Source: Przewalskia tangutica
Lineage: Eukaryota; Streptophyta; Magnoliopsida; Solanales; Solanaceae
Assembly: GCA_029844215.1 (NCBI GenBank)
Contig: CM056730.1
Span: 54,944,924-55,008,923 of the forward strand
DNA: 64,000 nucleotides
Reading direction: 5' to 3'
Under the pieces are notes generated by a model. It had not been told where the DNA came from, searched no databases, and worked only from the letters and a program-made list of their open reading frames with translations. The position numbers and the translations under genes are program-made. The stretch's first letter is position 1. Each line of letters opens with the position of its first letter. Shown in pieces: positions 44,345-56,770 of this stretch.

Positions 44345-46014
44345 ACAACTCAAAGTACTTTCATTTTATGCCAAAGTCCGGGTTTTTAACCCCAAAGTAC
44401 TACATACGTTAAGTTCTTTTAAAAGAGATCCATTACTTTTATAAAAGTCACCCGATACCCGTAGTATTAGAATGACCAACCCACCTTCCTTTTCAAAATC
44501 AAGTAACAACATTCTTTCCTAAGTCCCGGTTGCCTAGTTTGATTACTCAAGCTTCTCATTTTCAAATGGTTTCATAGTTCCCAACCTTAATCACTTGATT
44601 CCTTTTTAGAGAAATTGAGTAACATATGTCATATATGTGAGTAGTTTATTCTTGTTTATAACGATCTTATTACGTGACCATGATCTAGAAAATGTAATAT
44701 CATTTTGTCTCATCTTAGCTTCATGCGGATGGGGTTTCTCGGTTTTAATACAACACATCATTATTCAATACATTTTCCTTTATTAACGCTGCAGTGGTGC
44801 TCGATACACATTCGATTCGAAATCAAGAAACATTATCCCTTTAAAAACCAAGTACTCATTACTCACGAATGAGGTTTCACACAAACATCCACATTTAAAC
44901 AAATAAGTTAAGTCTCTTATCTTATAAGATCAAGTCTCTTAACTTCTAACATCATGAAACCATTTTCACTTACATAAGGTCGTTATAACTAACTTCCCAT
45001 AAAGCTATTATAACACCCTATGTTTTAAACCAACCAAATCACTTAGCACGTATGCGTCTACCGTACTACATAGTTCACAACAATCATGCTAGAAAAGATA
45101 GGAAGAGGTTCACATACCTCGCGACGATTTATCGACAATAAGCAAAATGCTCCAAGTACTACAACCTTGCTAGCCTTTCCACTCCTCGAGTAGAATACGC
45201 TACTCTAGTACTTTCACCTATAAAGGTCACAAACGTCTATTAACCCCAAAACACAAGTTTCTCGCTTCCTATAGAAAATTCGACTCTCCCCGCAGCGTAA
45301 ATCTCCTCTCTATCGAGGCGCTACAAGCCAACCGAGGGGGTTTACACGCCTAACCTGACGTGTACAATTCTACACAAGTCTACCGCTGATACCCTATGTA
45401 AATACTGATTGATTCGATTCTTTATTCTTCAGCTTAAGTCAAAAGACATTGCGAATACTAAGTATAGTTCCATATATAGTATACTTCAACTATATATTCT
45501 AACAAACATGTAATTTCCAATTACAATGGAGGGACAAGATAATTACCTCGATAAGCCCAAAATTATCCAAGTTATAATGTCGATCCTGAGCAAGGTTTAG
45601 CTCCACTCCGTGCGCTCCAAACCACTCCAAACAACCCTTAGAAGTTCTAACCAACTTCTACTCAAATACTTGACCAACTATGAAGATTTCCTTAGGGTTT
45701 CGGTTTGAGACTAAAGGACAAAAGGTAGTATTTCGGACTCTACGAAAGAGGTATCTTTGGAATACTACAAGGTACAAGGCTAAGGTATTTTGGGCATTAT
45801 AACAATACTAGGGAGTATTTCTATACCACAACAAGTGGGTATTATACGAAAACAACTAGGCTAGGGGAGGGGTACCCAGCCAAGGCACAAAGGGGAGGGT
45901 TTCTCGGCCAAGGGCCTTACTAGGGAGGGCTCTTGGGCGAGAGTCAAACAAGAGGAGAGGAAGGATAGCAAGACTTGGAACATTTTTGGATGAATGAAGT
46001 CTTGAGCCAAGGGG

Positions 46015-46022
46015 TATTTATA
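46015..46022 (-). promoter_or_regulatory. TATA box of element B 3' LTR
   Basis: Minus-strand TATAAATA, with the CCATTGGTTGG block upstream. Confidence 0.7.
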
Positions 46023-46706
46023 GCAAAACCAAAAGCCAACCAATGGCCAAGATCAAGCCATGTGCAAGGCAAGTGTAAGGCCAAGATCAAGCCAAGTGCA
46101 CCCTAACCCTACTCCAAAACCCTCACAAATATCTACACAAATCTACCACACTTGCCCATCCATTCGGCCTAATTCGCCCTCAAGTCCACCATGAGAGGGT
46201 GCCAAGTGTTGCCCTCTCGTTGGTCCAAAACATTTCGTCTCTCGGAAAAATCCGCAAAAATACTAAATGACATAGCCGAATTTTCCTTCGCATTCTGCAA
46301 GCGTTTCGTCAAAAACGACTCTAACAGGTGTTGTGCACAAATGTCATTTCGGCTAAGCCACCAGGCGGGGTGACACGTGTCACCTCCTATTGGCCCAAAA
46401 AAACGTCTTAGAAAATATCCACAATGGCCAAAATCTCGAAAACAAAGTGGGAACCACAAAACAGTAAAATTCTCCCGTGGTCCAAACTTGAACATTTCAG
46501 AAAATAAAATCTAAAAATACTAATATAATCTATGAAGTCCAAATACCAAATCTGGGAATCCAATTCCCATTAACGAACCTTTTTCTTCACAAATAACCGG
46601 AAACTTTTCCGTCGAAAACTCACATCTTTCTTTCTTTTCAAAATTTTCTGCCGTACTCTCGTACGTACGTCCTCACATACATACCCTGCAACTACGGGGT
46701 ATAACA

Positions 46707-46741
46707 TTCTCCCCTCCTTAGAAACATTCGTCCCGAATGTT
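46707..46741 (-). promoter_or_regulatory. Polypurine tract and upstream palindrome of element B
   Basis: The minus strand reads AAGGAGGGGAGAA (46707-46719), identical to that of C. The perfect palindrome AACATTCG-TCC-CGAATGTT lies at 46723-46741. Confidence 0.85.
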
Positions 46742-47579
46742 CCTTCTCAAGACGGATATCGATGAAGTTCCTCTAACAAGTTGTCAACGCCACAGCTTGG
46801 CCACGAAATATCACACGTTATCTTCCTTCCTTACTCGTCGTGCCCTTCTCGAACACTTGAACTCTCCCAGTACGTACCATACTTCAGTCATTACTTCCGT
46901 TCCCGAAAATCTCTGGAGTCACTACCTCCAAACTTGGTCATCTTACTAACCTCAAACTTCCTTAAGGCCATTCCCGGCCTTTACGAACCGCTTCTGGTCG
47001 AACGCGTCCACGAACTTATACGATGATCATACAAACTTGGGCCTAGCATCCTCGTGACCCTACCACCTGGCGGGACCACCCAGAACTGACCCCACCCCAA
47101 ACCGGGTTACGGGTTGACCCGCAAATGGTCCTCAACCCGACCCCCAACCGCGGCAAACTCTTGTTCCCCGATCCGGAACAATCTTACTAATTCACATCAT
47201 GAAAGCTACCACTTCCATCTCACACTACCCACGGACTTATCACACAAATAAATCCCACGTATACTACTCACCCTTATAAAGGTCAAACATAAAACGAATC
47301 TTATACTCAAGACGACCTTACCTCTAAGGTCTCAGTCGTGAAATAGTCTAAGGTTCACACTTACCATGCCCCCATACGTAACCTTCCAACTAACCATGTA
47401 TTCTAACTCACACATATCACAATGCTATCCGTACATAGCACACAATAATGAGATCATCATAACAAGCATACCAAAACTCTAGAGGGTTAAGGATATACCT
47501 GTAGCTACCGCTCCACTCTAATCATAGGCACACTGCAGGCGCATAGTCAGAAGGTGATGAACCACCACAAATCTCAAGG
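46742..47579 (-). other. Non-coding module of element B
   Basis: There is no coding signal on either strand. The stem GGGTTGA (47111-47117) pairs with TCAACCC (47132-47138); the near-palindrome ACCTTACCTCTAAGGT is at 47315-47330; a donor-like CAGGTATATCC on the minus strand is at about 47491-47501. All are in the same order as in A and G. The uninterrupted sequence at about 47050-47090 shows what the solo LTR S target in D looked like before insertion. Confidence 0.62.
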
Positions 47580-48718
47580 TCGAGTCGTAACATCCGCGCT
47601 TCCCTTGGTCGGACAGCCTCGCAAAATGGCCCCGCTGGCCGCATGCAAAACAAACTCCCAATCTAGCACGACACTCTCCAAAATGGAGTCTACCACAACG
47701 TCACAACGAGGTAGGGTGGCTTCACCGTTAACACCGCCTCCCGAAAATCTGAACCTCGAGCCACGACCAGATCCGAGACGGTGGAGGACCACTCAGATCG
47801 TGGGGTATATAACTAGCTCGGCCGAGGCGGTCCGCCTCGAAAGTCACCAAAGGACCCTGCTGTCCTGGCCCTCTTCTCGCGATCCAGTCATTCCTTCGAC
47901 CCTCCGTGCCTCACATCCTAGTGCATGAGCTGCATGCGGCAATGTCCATGCCCTACCAAGAGAAACACCCGCACAAGACTCACCATATAATCATCTAGCC
48001 CGTGACGTAGCGATGCACCCTATCCTCCATATTCGCAACTAGCGCAGTACATATCGAGCCAAAGAATCGAACTCGACATTGTACTCCCGACGGCGCGCCT
48101 CTCTCTCAAGAATAAAAATCTGTACCCGTGCCCTCCTCATCCGTGGAGGCAAGAAGTGCGTGAGAAAGCCCGAAAACTCATCCCATACTGCTGAGGTGCA
48201 TGCTCTCCCGAAAGCTCCCATGAATCAAACCAATCGATTGCGGTATCACGCACCGACGCGAACCAAAGGTCACAGACTCGGTCTCTGAAGCCTTGATCAC
48301 CCGCGTGATCCGTCAGAATCGCCGGATGAACTCCTGCGGATCATCCTCGTGCCTCGACAGTAAAACTCTGGCGGGCTACAACTCGTAAAGTCCCGTAGCC
48401 TCAAACTATCCGCTCGGGGTGAACCATCGGTGCTCGAATCGAATCGCCGTGATCCACTTATCTCATATCCGCCACGACTCGCCAATAATCGCCATCTCGC
48501 GTGACCCATCTCCCGCTTCCGCATCGTGGACCGGAGGCTCAGTCTTGTAGTCTCGCAGCCCACGCTGCCGCGCTTTAACCTCTGCTGGGCCGCGGCGCTA
48601 CAAAACCCGCCGTCTCAAGCACAACTCGTACTGCGGGCTCGCGCTGCATTCTCTCGTGTCTCACTAGCAGCACCTCGGCCGCTTTGCCCTTCTGGGCTCG
48701 TTGCCTTGCGCGAGGCAT
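47580..48718 (-). pseudogene. Gag remnant of element B
   Basis: The start corresponds to ATGCCTCGCGC at 48718 (minus). Segments include AVWDEFSGFLTHFLPP and EYNVEFDSLARYV (48039-48221). A zinc knuckle is partly readable at about 47600-47650 as CFACGQRGHFAR, with the last cysteine lost by a frame change. Length fits a complete gag. Many frame changes occur, and one of the longer frames here (47554-47928) is on the wrong strand. Confidence 0.75.
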
Positions 48719-48904
48719 AATCGTAAAAACGAGATACGTCGGAGGGTCCAACTTACAACACAAACTCTAAGGCACGATCTCGGAATGAGAAGAATGGAAA
48801 CTAATCCTAAATGTCTCGGCCTCCGATTATAGATGTGGTGCACAACACATCGATAATCAAGACTTACTAGACACGGTTCAGTAGACACTTTCCGAGGATT
48901 AATC

Positions 48905-48915
48905 GCTCGATACCA
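48905..48915 (-). promoter_or_regulatory. Primer-binding site of element B
   Basis: Minus-strand TGGTATCGAGC with the same one-base loss as in E, A, F, H and G. Only three bases separate it from the LTR. Confidence 0.78.
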
Positions 48916-49530
48916 CTATGTCACACCCGAAAATCGGGCGTGGATCGTGCCTTACCTCGCACCTAGCGATACATACATCGTAGAAAATCAGCGAACATAA
49001 AACATGAGTCATTAAACAAGAGATATAATAAATAAACAAAGCAACCAAAACAATTGCCCCGGTATAAACATAAAACACGAACAGTTTAATCCTTTTACAA
49101 CCCCGCCCACAACAAAGATTACTGCACTTAAGATTTACAACGACTATGACGGACAGGCCCCGCCATACCCCGAATGTACAAGAACCTACAACTCGTGGAA
49201 CACATACCAAAAGATAAGCCTCCGAGAAACGGAGCTTCCCAACGTTGAACGGTGATCCATGAGCGAGGATCCACGACCGATGTACTCTACCGCGGCATGA
49301 ACGCAGCCCGAAGGAGGTCGATAACAGTACCAAGTATGTGAATCGCATAATGTCAGAAATGAAATCATAACATCTATACAAAGCGGAGACATGTATGATA
49401 GCCAAACTACAAAGACATCACATATAACGCTTATATCAAGTCGTGGTCTCACGCCCACAACATCAATCATGCCCGTGGAATACCTTCCTCATCACGGCAA
49501 TGATGATATGATAACAACAAGACAAAGAAT

Positions 49531-49852
49531 CCAAATGGAAGCATACCCGCAGCGCTACGCATCGTGTCGATGTCCAAAGGGAAACAATAAGACAACTTTC
49601 CAAATGGACGATACCCGCAGCGCTACGATCGTGTCGAGATGTCCAAAGGGAAACAATAGACAGCATTCCAAATGGACGATACCCGCAGCGCTACGATCGT
49701 GTCGATGTCCAAAAGGAAATCACAAGGCGATAATCAAAATGGAAACATACCCGCGCGCCACGATCGTGTCAAGATATCCAAAGCGATTAACCACAAGACC
49801 TTAACCAAAATGGAAGCATACCCGCGCGCCACGATCGTGGTCGGTATGTCCA
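49531..49852 (-). repeat. 66-70-bp minisatellite, 5 copies, in element B 5' LTR
   Basis: Units start near 49531, 49600, 49668, 49734 and 49804. The number and order are the same as in the 3' LTR. The frames at 49391-49804 and 49463-49666 are by-products. Confidence 0.85.
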
Positions 49853-51765
49853 AAGCGACAACAATAATACTATCAACGTGAACGCACTGCGGAATTTCTC
49901 CGCCACCGCCAAGACGCCCAAGTAAGTTCTCAACTACCAACCGACTCTATCGAGACGCGTAACACGTAAAACACAACGCTTGTACAATAAAGGCTATCAT
50001 CACAAGCATAGGCAAGTTTCACAACAACAAGCATAGGCAAGTTTCACAACAACAAGCATAGGCAAGTTTCACACAACTCAAAGTACTTTCATTTTATGCC
50101 AAAGTCCGGGTTTTTAACCCCAAAGTACTACATACGTTAAGTTCTTTTAAAAGAGATCCATTACTTTTATAAAAGTCACCCGATACCCGTAGTATTAGAA
50201 TGACCAACCCACCTTCCTTTTCAAAATCAAGTAACAACATTCTTTTCCTAAGTCCCAGTTTGCCTAGTTTCAATTACTCAAGCTTCTCATTTTCAAATGG
50301 TTTCATAGTTCCCAAACTTAATCACTTGATTCCTTTTAGAACAATTGAGTAACATATGTCATATATGAGTAGTTTATTCTTGTTTATAACGATCTTATTA
50401 CAATGCATGATCTAGAAAATGTAATATCATTTTGTCTCATCTTAGCTTCATGCAGATGGGGTTTCTATGGTTTTAATACAACACATCATTATTCAATACA
50501 TTTTCCTTTATTAACGCCGCAGTTGGTCCTGCCGATACACATTCGATTCCCAAATCAAGAAAACATTATCCCTTTAAAACCAAGTACTCATTACTCACGA
50601 ATGAGGTTTCACACAAACATCCACATTTAAACAAATAAGTTAAGTCTCTTATCTTATAAGATCAAGTCTCTTAACTTCTAACATCAGTAAACCATTTTCA
50701 CTTACATAAGGTCGTTATAACTAACTTCCCATAAAGCTATTATAACACCCTATGTTTTAAACCAACCAAATCACTTAGCACATGTACATCTACCGTACTA
50801 CATAGTTCACAACAATCATGCTAGAAAAGATAGGAAGAGGTTCACATACCTCGCGACGATTTATCGACAATAAGCAAAATGCTCCAAGTACTACAACCTG
50901 CTAGCCCTTTCCACTCTCGAGTGTAATACGCTACTCTTAGTACTTTCACCTATAAAGGTCACAAACGCCTATTAACCCCAAAACACAAGTTTCTATCTTC
51001 CTATAGAAAATTGCAAAGACTCCCCGCAACAACAGAAATCTCCTCCTCTATCGAGGCCGGCTACCAAGCCAAGGCGGGGGGGGTTTACACGTCTATCCGG
51101 ACGTGTACAATTCTACACAAGTCTACTGCAATACAGTCCTATGTAAATACAGTTCAGTTCAGTTCTTTATTCTTCAGGCTTAAGTCAAAAGACATTGCCG
51201 AATACTAAGTATAGTTCCATATATAGTATACTTCAACTATATATTCTAACAAACATGTAATTTCCAATTACAATGGAGGACAAGATAATTACCTCGATAA
51301 GCCCAAAATTATCCAAGTTATAATGTCGATCCCGAGCAAGGTTTAGCTCCACTCGTGCGCCCAAACCACTCCAAACAACCCTTAGAAGTTCTAACCAACT
51401 TCTACTCAAATACTTCAACCAACTATGAAGATTTCCTTAGGGTTTCGGTTTGAGACTAAAAGGACAAAAGGTAGTATTTCGGACTCTACGTAAAAAGAGG
51501 TATCTTTGGAATACTACAAGGTACAAGGCTAAGGTATTTTGGGCATTATAACAATACTAGGGAGTATTTCTATACCACAACAAGAGGTATTATACGAAAA
51601 CAACTAGGCAGTGAGTGGGTACCCACGCCAAGGCACCACAAAGGGAGGGTTTCTCGGCCAAGGGCCTTTACTAGGAGGGTGGCTCTGACGAGAGTCAAAC
51701 AAGAGGAGAGGGAAGGATAGCAAGACTTGGAACATTTTGGATGAATGAAGTCTTCTGCCAAGGGG

Positions 51766-51773
51766 TATTTATA
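51766..51773 (-). promoter_or_regulatory. TATA box of element B 5' LTR
   Basis: Minus-strand TATAAATA. The core promoter is retained although the upstream U3 is truncated. Confidence 0.68.
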
Positions 51774-53352
51774 GCAAAACCAAAAGCCAACCAACGGCCA
51801 AGATCAAGCCATGTGCAAGGCAAGTGTAAGGCCAAGATCAAGCCAAGTGCACCCTAACCCTACTCCACAAAACCTCACAAATATCTACACAAATCTCTAC
51901 CACAACTTGCCCAGCCATTCGCCTAATTCCGCCTCAAGTCCACCAATGAGAGGTGCCAAGTGTTGCCCTCTCGTTGGTCCAAAACATTTCGCCTCTCGGA
52001 AAAATCCGCAAAAATACTAAATGACATAGCCGGAATTTTCCTTCGCAGTTACGCAAAACGCTTTCAAAAACGACTTAACCGGTGTTGTGCACAAAACAAG
52101 AATCGAGGAAAACTTGCCTTTCTAAGATATATATAAATAACAACTCCTACAAATGAACAGCTTTAACTTTTTACAACCCCGCCACAACAAGATACATGCA
52201 CTCTAAGAAATGATACGACAACAATGGCGGACAGTGGTTCCCGCCATACCCGAATGTAAATACCTACAACGACAGGGACTATACCAAGATAAGCCTCCGA
52301 GAAACGGAGCTTTCCCAAACGCTGAATCGCGTGACCCTAAGAGCGAGGATCAACGATCGGTGTACCTTTACTCGCAGATGAACGCAGCCTCGGGCGAGGT
52401 CATAACAGTACCAAGTATGTGAAATCAAAATAAATCAGAAATGAAATCATAGGAGTCTATATAAAGCAGAGACATGTATGATAACCAAACTAAGCTCACA
52501 ATAAATAAGCAATATGTCAAGTCGTGACTCACGCCTCAAATTTATCACAATAAAATCAGACGGCGCAAGTAAGGCATAGCCGACTACTAATACCCACAGT
52601 ACCAAAAATACCACAAACTCTATCCCGAGGTCTTTCTAGACCGCACTACATGATCGGCCGCCACTCGCCCGCAATATCAATGCGCTGCCTACCCTCGAAC
52701 TCTCGCACTCGCATAGGTCACCCATGCACCCGCATGAGGTATTCCTCGAATCATGGTCCTGCATCACCGAGGTATACCTCGTGATCGGCGCAGCTAACCT
52801 CGGTATCCGCTTAGGCTCCCGCACCGCATAGTCTCAAAGACCGCATAGTCTCAACAGACCGCATAGGAATCCCGCATCGTGCTAAACACCCGAATGATCA
52901 ATCCCGAGCTACCGCGACTCGCATAGTCACAAGGATCGCATAGGCCGATAGACTCGCATCGCGGTGGCAAGCCCTCGGTATAATAAGTCATGGGGTATGT
53001 GATACAATAACAAGATAACCGCTTAACGCTTGACAACGTAAGCAACAAGAGTGACCCCCTTACACAATAATCACAAGATACTAACACACGTAGCATCCTA
53101 ACATGCTTACTTATCAAATCAACAAGAAAGTATTACAAGGTTATCACAAACCAATACAATCAAGTTATTCACACAAGGTACTTTCTACTAACAAGTTCGG
53201 GTACCTATCCCCAAAGTACTTCATACATTAAATCTTTAAAAGATACGTTACTTCACAAAACCACACACACCGTAGTATATGAAAATAGAGTGATTATCTT
53301 TTTAGAGTAACTCAATTACTTCTCTTTGTAAAATCAAGTAGCCACATTCTTC

Positions 53353-53419
53353 TCCAATGTTCAAGTTTGCCTAATTTCCAATGTTCAAGTTTGCCTAGTT
53401 TCCAATGTTCAAGTTTGCT
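53353..53419 (-). repeat. 24-25-bp tandem repeat, 3 copies, in LTR fragment I
   Basis: CCAATGTTCAAGTTTGCC starts at about 53354, 53378 and 53402. Other LTRs have a single copy at this point (for example 11828-11850), so this is a local triplication. Confidence 0.9.
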
Positions 53420-54968
53420 TTTTTTAGAAAGGTTTCGTAGTTCATAGTCTTATTCATTTAAGAATATAATTCTCCTTTAAACTATCTGAGAAACATAAGT
53501 CTTATATGTGAGTAGGATATTCTTGTTTATAACAATCTTATTACAGCAGTCATGATCTAGGAAATATCATTTTGTCTCATCTTAACTTCTATGCAGATGG
53601 AAGTTTCTACTGGTTTTAATAATACTTAATCTGTCAAAACATTTCCTTTTATTAACGCTGCAGTGGTTTGTCGATACACATTCTGATTTCAAATCAAGAA
53701 ACATTCTTAAGCCGTTATTACCTAACTTCCCATAAAGCTAGTATAACTCTTAAGTTTTCAAAAACCAAGTATTACTTCTTCTTTCGAAATGATTCAAAAA
53801 TCTTTTGAAATACTTCAAGTTCTACATAACAAGCCAGTTATAGTTCAAATCAGTTACCTTTTAAAAACCACAAGTATTTTCTTACCAACATAAAGCTGTT
53901 ATAACCAACTTCCCATAAAACCGTTATAACACTTTATGTTTTAAACCAATCAAATACATTTAGCACATGACGCTTCACCGTACTACATAGTTCACACATA
54001 TCATGCTAGAAGAGATAGGAAGAGGTTCACATACCTCGCGACGATTATCGACTAATAGCAAAACGCCCAAGTACTTCCAACCGCTGGCTACTCCTTTAAG
54101 CCAAGTAGATCGCGCCACACGTAGTACTTCAACCTATAAGGCCACAAGCGCGCTTTATTAACATTTAGATCCCTTCAGAGAACATTCTACGTAAAATTCG
54201 CAAAGACTCTCCCGCAACAAACAGAAATCTCCTCCTCTATCGGGGCCGCTACCAAGCCAACCTGGGGGTTATACGCTTAATCCGGACGCGCACAATTCTA
54301 CCTCACGTAAAAGCTACACAAGTCATCAGAATACACCCCATGTAAATACGCCAAGATTTTCTTTCAAAAGGTTTCTTATTATTCAGCTTAAGTCAAAAGA
54401 CATCACGATAACAACGCTCAAGACTATATATAGTATACTTCAACTATATAATCTAACAACATGTAATTTCTAATTACAATAGGGGACAAGATATTTACCT
54501 CGATAAGCCCATAATTATCCGAGTTTAAATGTCGATCCCGAGCAAGGTTTAGCTCCTACTCCGTGCGCCCGACTCCGCCCAAACAACCCTTAGAAGTTCT
54601 AACCAACTTCTGCAGACTACTCCAACTAACGATGGAGATTTTCCTTAGGGTTTCGGTTTGGATCAAGGGAAGTATAATAGTATTTCGAGCTTTTGTAAAG
54701 GTATAACCTTAGAATACTACAAGGTATATGGCTAAGGTAATTTGGGCATTATAACAATACTTTTGAGAGTATTTCTAACAAGAGGGGGGGTATTATACGA
54801 AGACAACTAGGCTAGGGGGGGTACACTCTCGGCTAGCACCCCTAGAGGGGGGGGTGCTCTCGGCCACAAGGGGGAGGCCCTCGGCCGAACTCAACACAAG
54901 GGGAGGGAGAAGGAGAGCTTTCAAGACTTAGGCAATTTTGTGGATGAATTAGTCTTCAAAGAGGTGGG

Positions 54969-54976
54969 TATTTATA
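54969..54976 (-). promoter_or_regulatory. TATA box of LTR fragment I
   Basis: Minus-strand TATAAATA, 394 bp from the LTR start at 55370. Confidence 0.68.
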
Positions 54977-55370
54977 GGTCAAGTGAAGGCCAACCAATGG
55001 CCAAGATCTTGCCAAGTGCAAGGCAAGTGTAGGGCCAAGATCTTGCCAAGTGCACCTTATCCATCTACCACCAAAATATCCTACCAACCCTTGACCAAAC
55101 AATGGCCATTCGCCAACCCCTTTACCGCCTAAGGTGTTCCAATGAGAGGGTGACAAGTGTCGCCTCTTGTTGGTCCAAAATGTTTCGCCTTCTCGGAAAA
55201 ATCCGCAAAAATTAAAAATGACATAGCGGAAATTCCCTACGAAAGTGGAAACGCTTCGTCGAAAAACGACTTAATCGGGTGTTGTGAACAAAAGAATTCG
55301 GCCAAGCCTAAATCACAAGTTCAAATTTTTCACGCACGCCCCACGCATATACCGAAATACGGGTATAACA

Positions 55371-56403
55371 ATCGAGTGACCTATGATTCGAGGATACCTA
55401 CGCGGGTGCAGGTGACTCTGCGCGAGCTACGAGTTCCGTGTTAGTGCGCCTTTATGGTCACGCGGTCTATGTGGCCACGCGATCGCGAGTCGGTGACGTT
55501 GTCGGGAGTAGCTACCCTCGATGCGGGAATACCTCACGCGGGCCATCGGAGTGGCTTACGCGAGTCGCGGGAAGTTCGTGGCTAGACGCGCACATTAGAT
55601 CATCGCGCGAGTGGCGGCTTTGATCATGTGACGGCCCAGACAGATCATGATACGCTTTATGACCTTGATGTCGTGGTTTTGGTAGTCGCTATGCCTTCGC
55701 ACTTACCCCCAGACAGCTTTATGATGACACAGTGGGACCCGTGTTCATGTATTCCTTGGTGCTTTTATATCATAGATCGCCAGCGGTGAGGAAGGTATTC
55801 CACGGCATGATTGATGTTGTGGGCGTGAGACCCATTGTTATATTTAAGTGATAACTTTGAGGGCGTGAGTCCCTGACTTGACATGACTGCTATTTATTGT
55901 GAACTGTAATTTGGTTATCATACATGTCTCCTGCTTTATATAGACTACTATGATTTCCTTTATGATTTTCGGGCCACATACTTGGTACTGTTGAATCGAC
56001 TCTTCGGGACCGCGTTCATGCCGCAGTAAAGGTACACCGGGCCGTTGATACTCGCCTTAGGGTCACAGCTCGCTTGGGAAAGCTCGCTTTCTCCGAGGCT
56101 TATTCGTATAGTCCCCGTTGTTGTAGGTGCTACATTCGTGGTATGACGGGCCCCGCCCCGTCGTTGTTGTCATATCATTCGTAGAGGTGCGTAGTAATCG
56201 CTGTGGGCGTGGGTTGTAATGGGATGTAACTGCTCAAATTGTTATTTATATATACCGAAGGTAACCGCTTTGGTTAGCCTGCTTCTTATTTCACCGTCTT
56301 ATTGCATTGGCTTCATGTTATTGTTTTATGTTCCGCTGATTTTCTCGATGTATGACTACTGGGTGCCCGTAAGGCACGATCCACGCCCCGAACGGTCGTG
56401 ACA
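55371..56403 (+). repeat. Second copy of solo LTR S, 3' part
   Basis: It matches 17160-18191 of solo LTR S, including the GC-rich cassette, and ends CGGTCGTGACA. The following CACTGGCGTGACCACTC corresponds to CACCTGCGGGACCACCTC after S. The 5' 2.7 kb was replaced by block B/I. Confidence 0.85.
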
Positions 56404-56770
56404 CACTGGCGTGACCACTCGAATCGATTCACCACATTCCGCCACGGTTGACCCGCGAACGGTCCTCAACCCGGCCCGCAAACGCGCAAAACTCTTGTGT
56501 CCGATCCAGAACAATCTCACTAATCAAGTCACGAAACCTAGTGGTCTTCTTAGCTCAACTACCCTCTTAATTCACACCACTCGTGGACTTATCACACAAT
56601 TATACCCTCAGATACTATGCTCTCCGACAAAGGTCAATCGTAAACAAAATCTTTTACCCAACTTCCCTTACTAACTGTGCCTCTAAATCATCATTTAACA
56701 AAACGCTATCGAACATAATACATAGCACATCATCATATCAACAACGCATACCACTTCTAGAGGTAAGAAT
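56404..56770 (-). other. Internal segment H, non-coding module, with empty insertion site of element A
   Basis: It is near-identical to 18192-18566 of D. The stem GGTTGA (56446-56451) pairs with TCAACC (56466-56471). AGAAT at 56766-56770 is followed without interruption by ATACCAG, so the target of element A is intact here. Confidence 0.8.

Larger units (their letters stand above)
43186..46706 (-). repeat. 3' LTR of element B
   Basis: TGTCACACCCCG to CTACGGGGTATAACA, 3521 bp. It has the long U3 type (684 bp) with the G-box palindrome TGACACGTGTCA at 46371-46382. TATAAATA complement is at 46015-46022. It carries its own 62-69-bp minisatellite and a 25-bp repeat. Confidence 0.9.
43186..52096 (-). 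mobile_element. Element B: non-autonomous LTR retrotransposon, right end truncated
   Basis: Left LTR (43186-46706), 2212-bp internal region with purine tract, non-coding module, gag and primer-binding site, then right LTR from 48919. The right LTR stops at about 52096, roughly 365 bp short, and is joined to another minus LTR (I). The LTR start is TGTCACACCCCGAAAATCGGG, a subfamily variant. B sits in plus-LTR sequence (K2). The right target-site copy is lost, so the duplication (GTATA at the left) cannot be confirmed. There is no protease, RT, RNase H or integrase. Confidence 0.87.
48919..52096 (-). repeat. 5' LTR of element B, truncated at its right end
   Basis: It starts TGTCACACCCG and follows the 3' LTR up to GGTGTTGTGCACAAA. 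It includes five minisatellite units (49531-49852), three 25-bp units (50002-50072) and the TATA box complement (51766-51773). About 365 bp with the distal U3 and LTR start are missing. This removes the G-box palindrome and the promoter-distal end. Confidence 0.87.
52097..55370 (-). repeat. LTR fragment I (minus), start missing
   Basis: This E-type LTR lacks about its first 110 bp at the left and ends ATACGGGTATAACA at 55370. It matches 4780-8033. It includes the GC-rich cassette (about 52640-52985), a 24-bp repeat (53353-53419) and TATAAATA complement (54969-54976). Its right end abuts plus-LTR sequence, so its parent element inserted into the second copy of solo LTR S; its internal region is lost. 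Confidence 0.85.
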
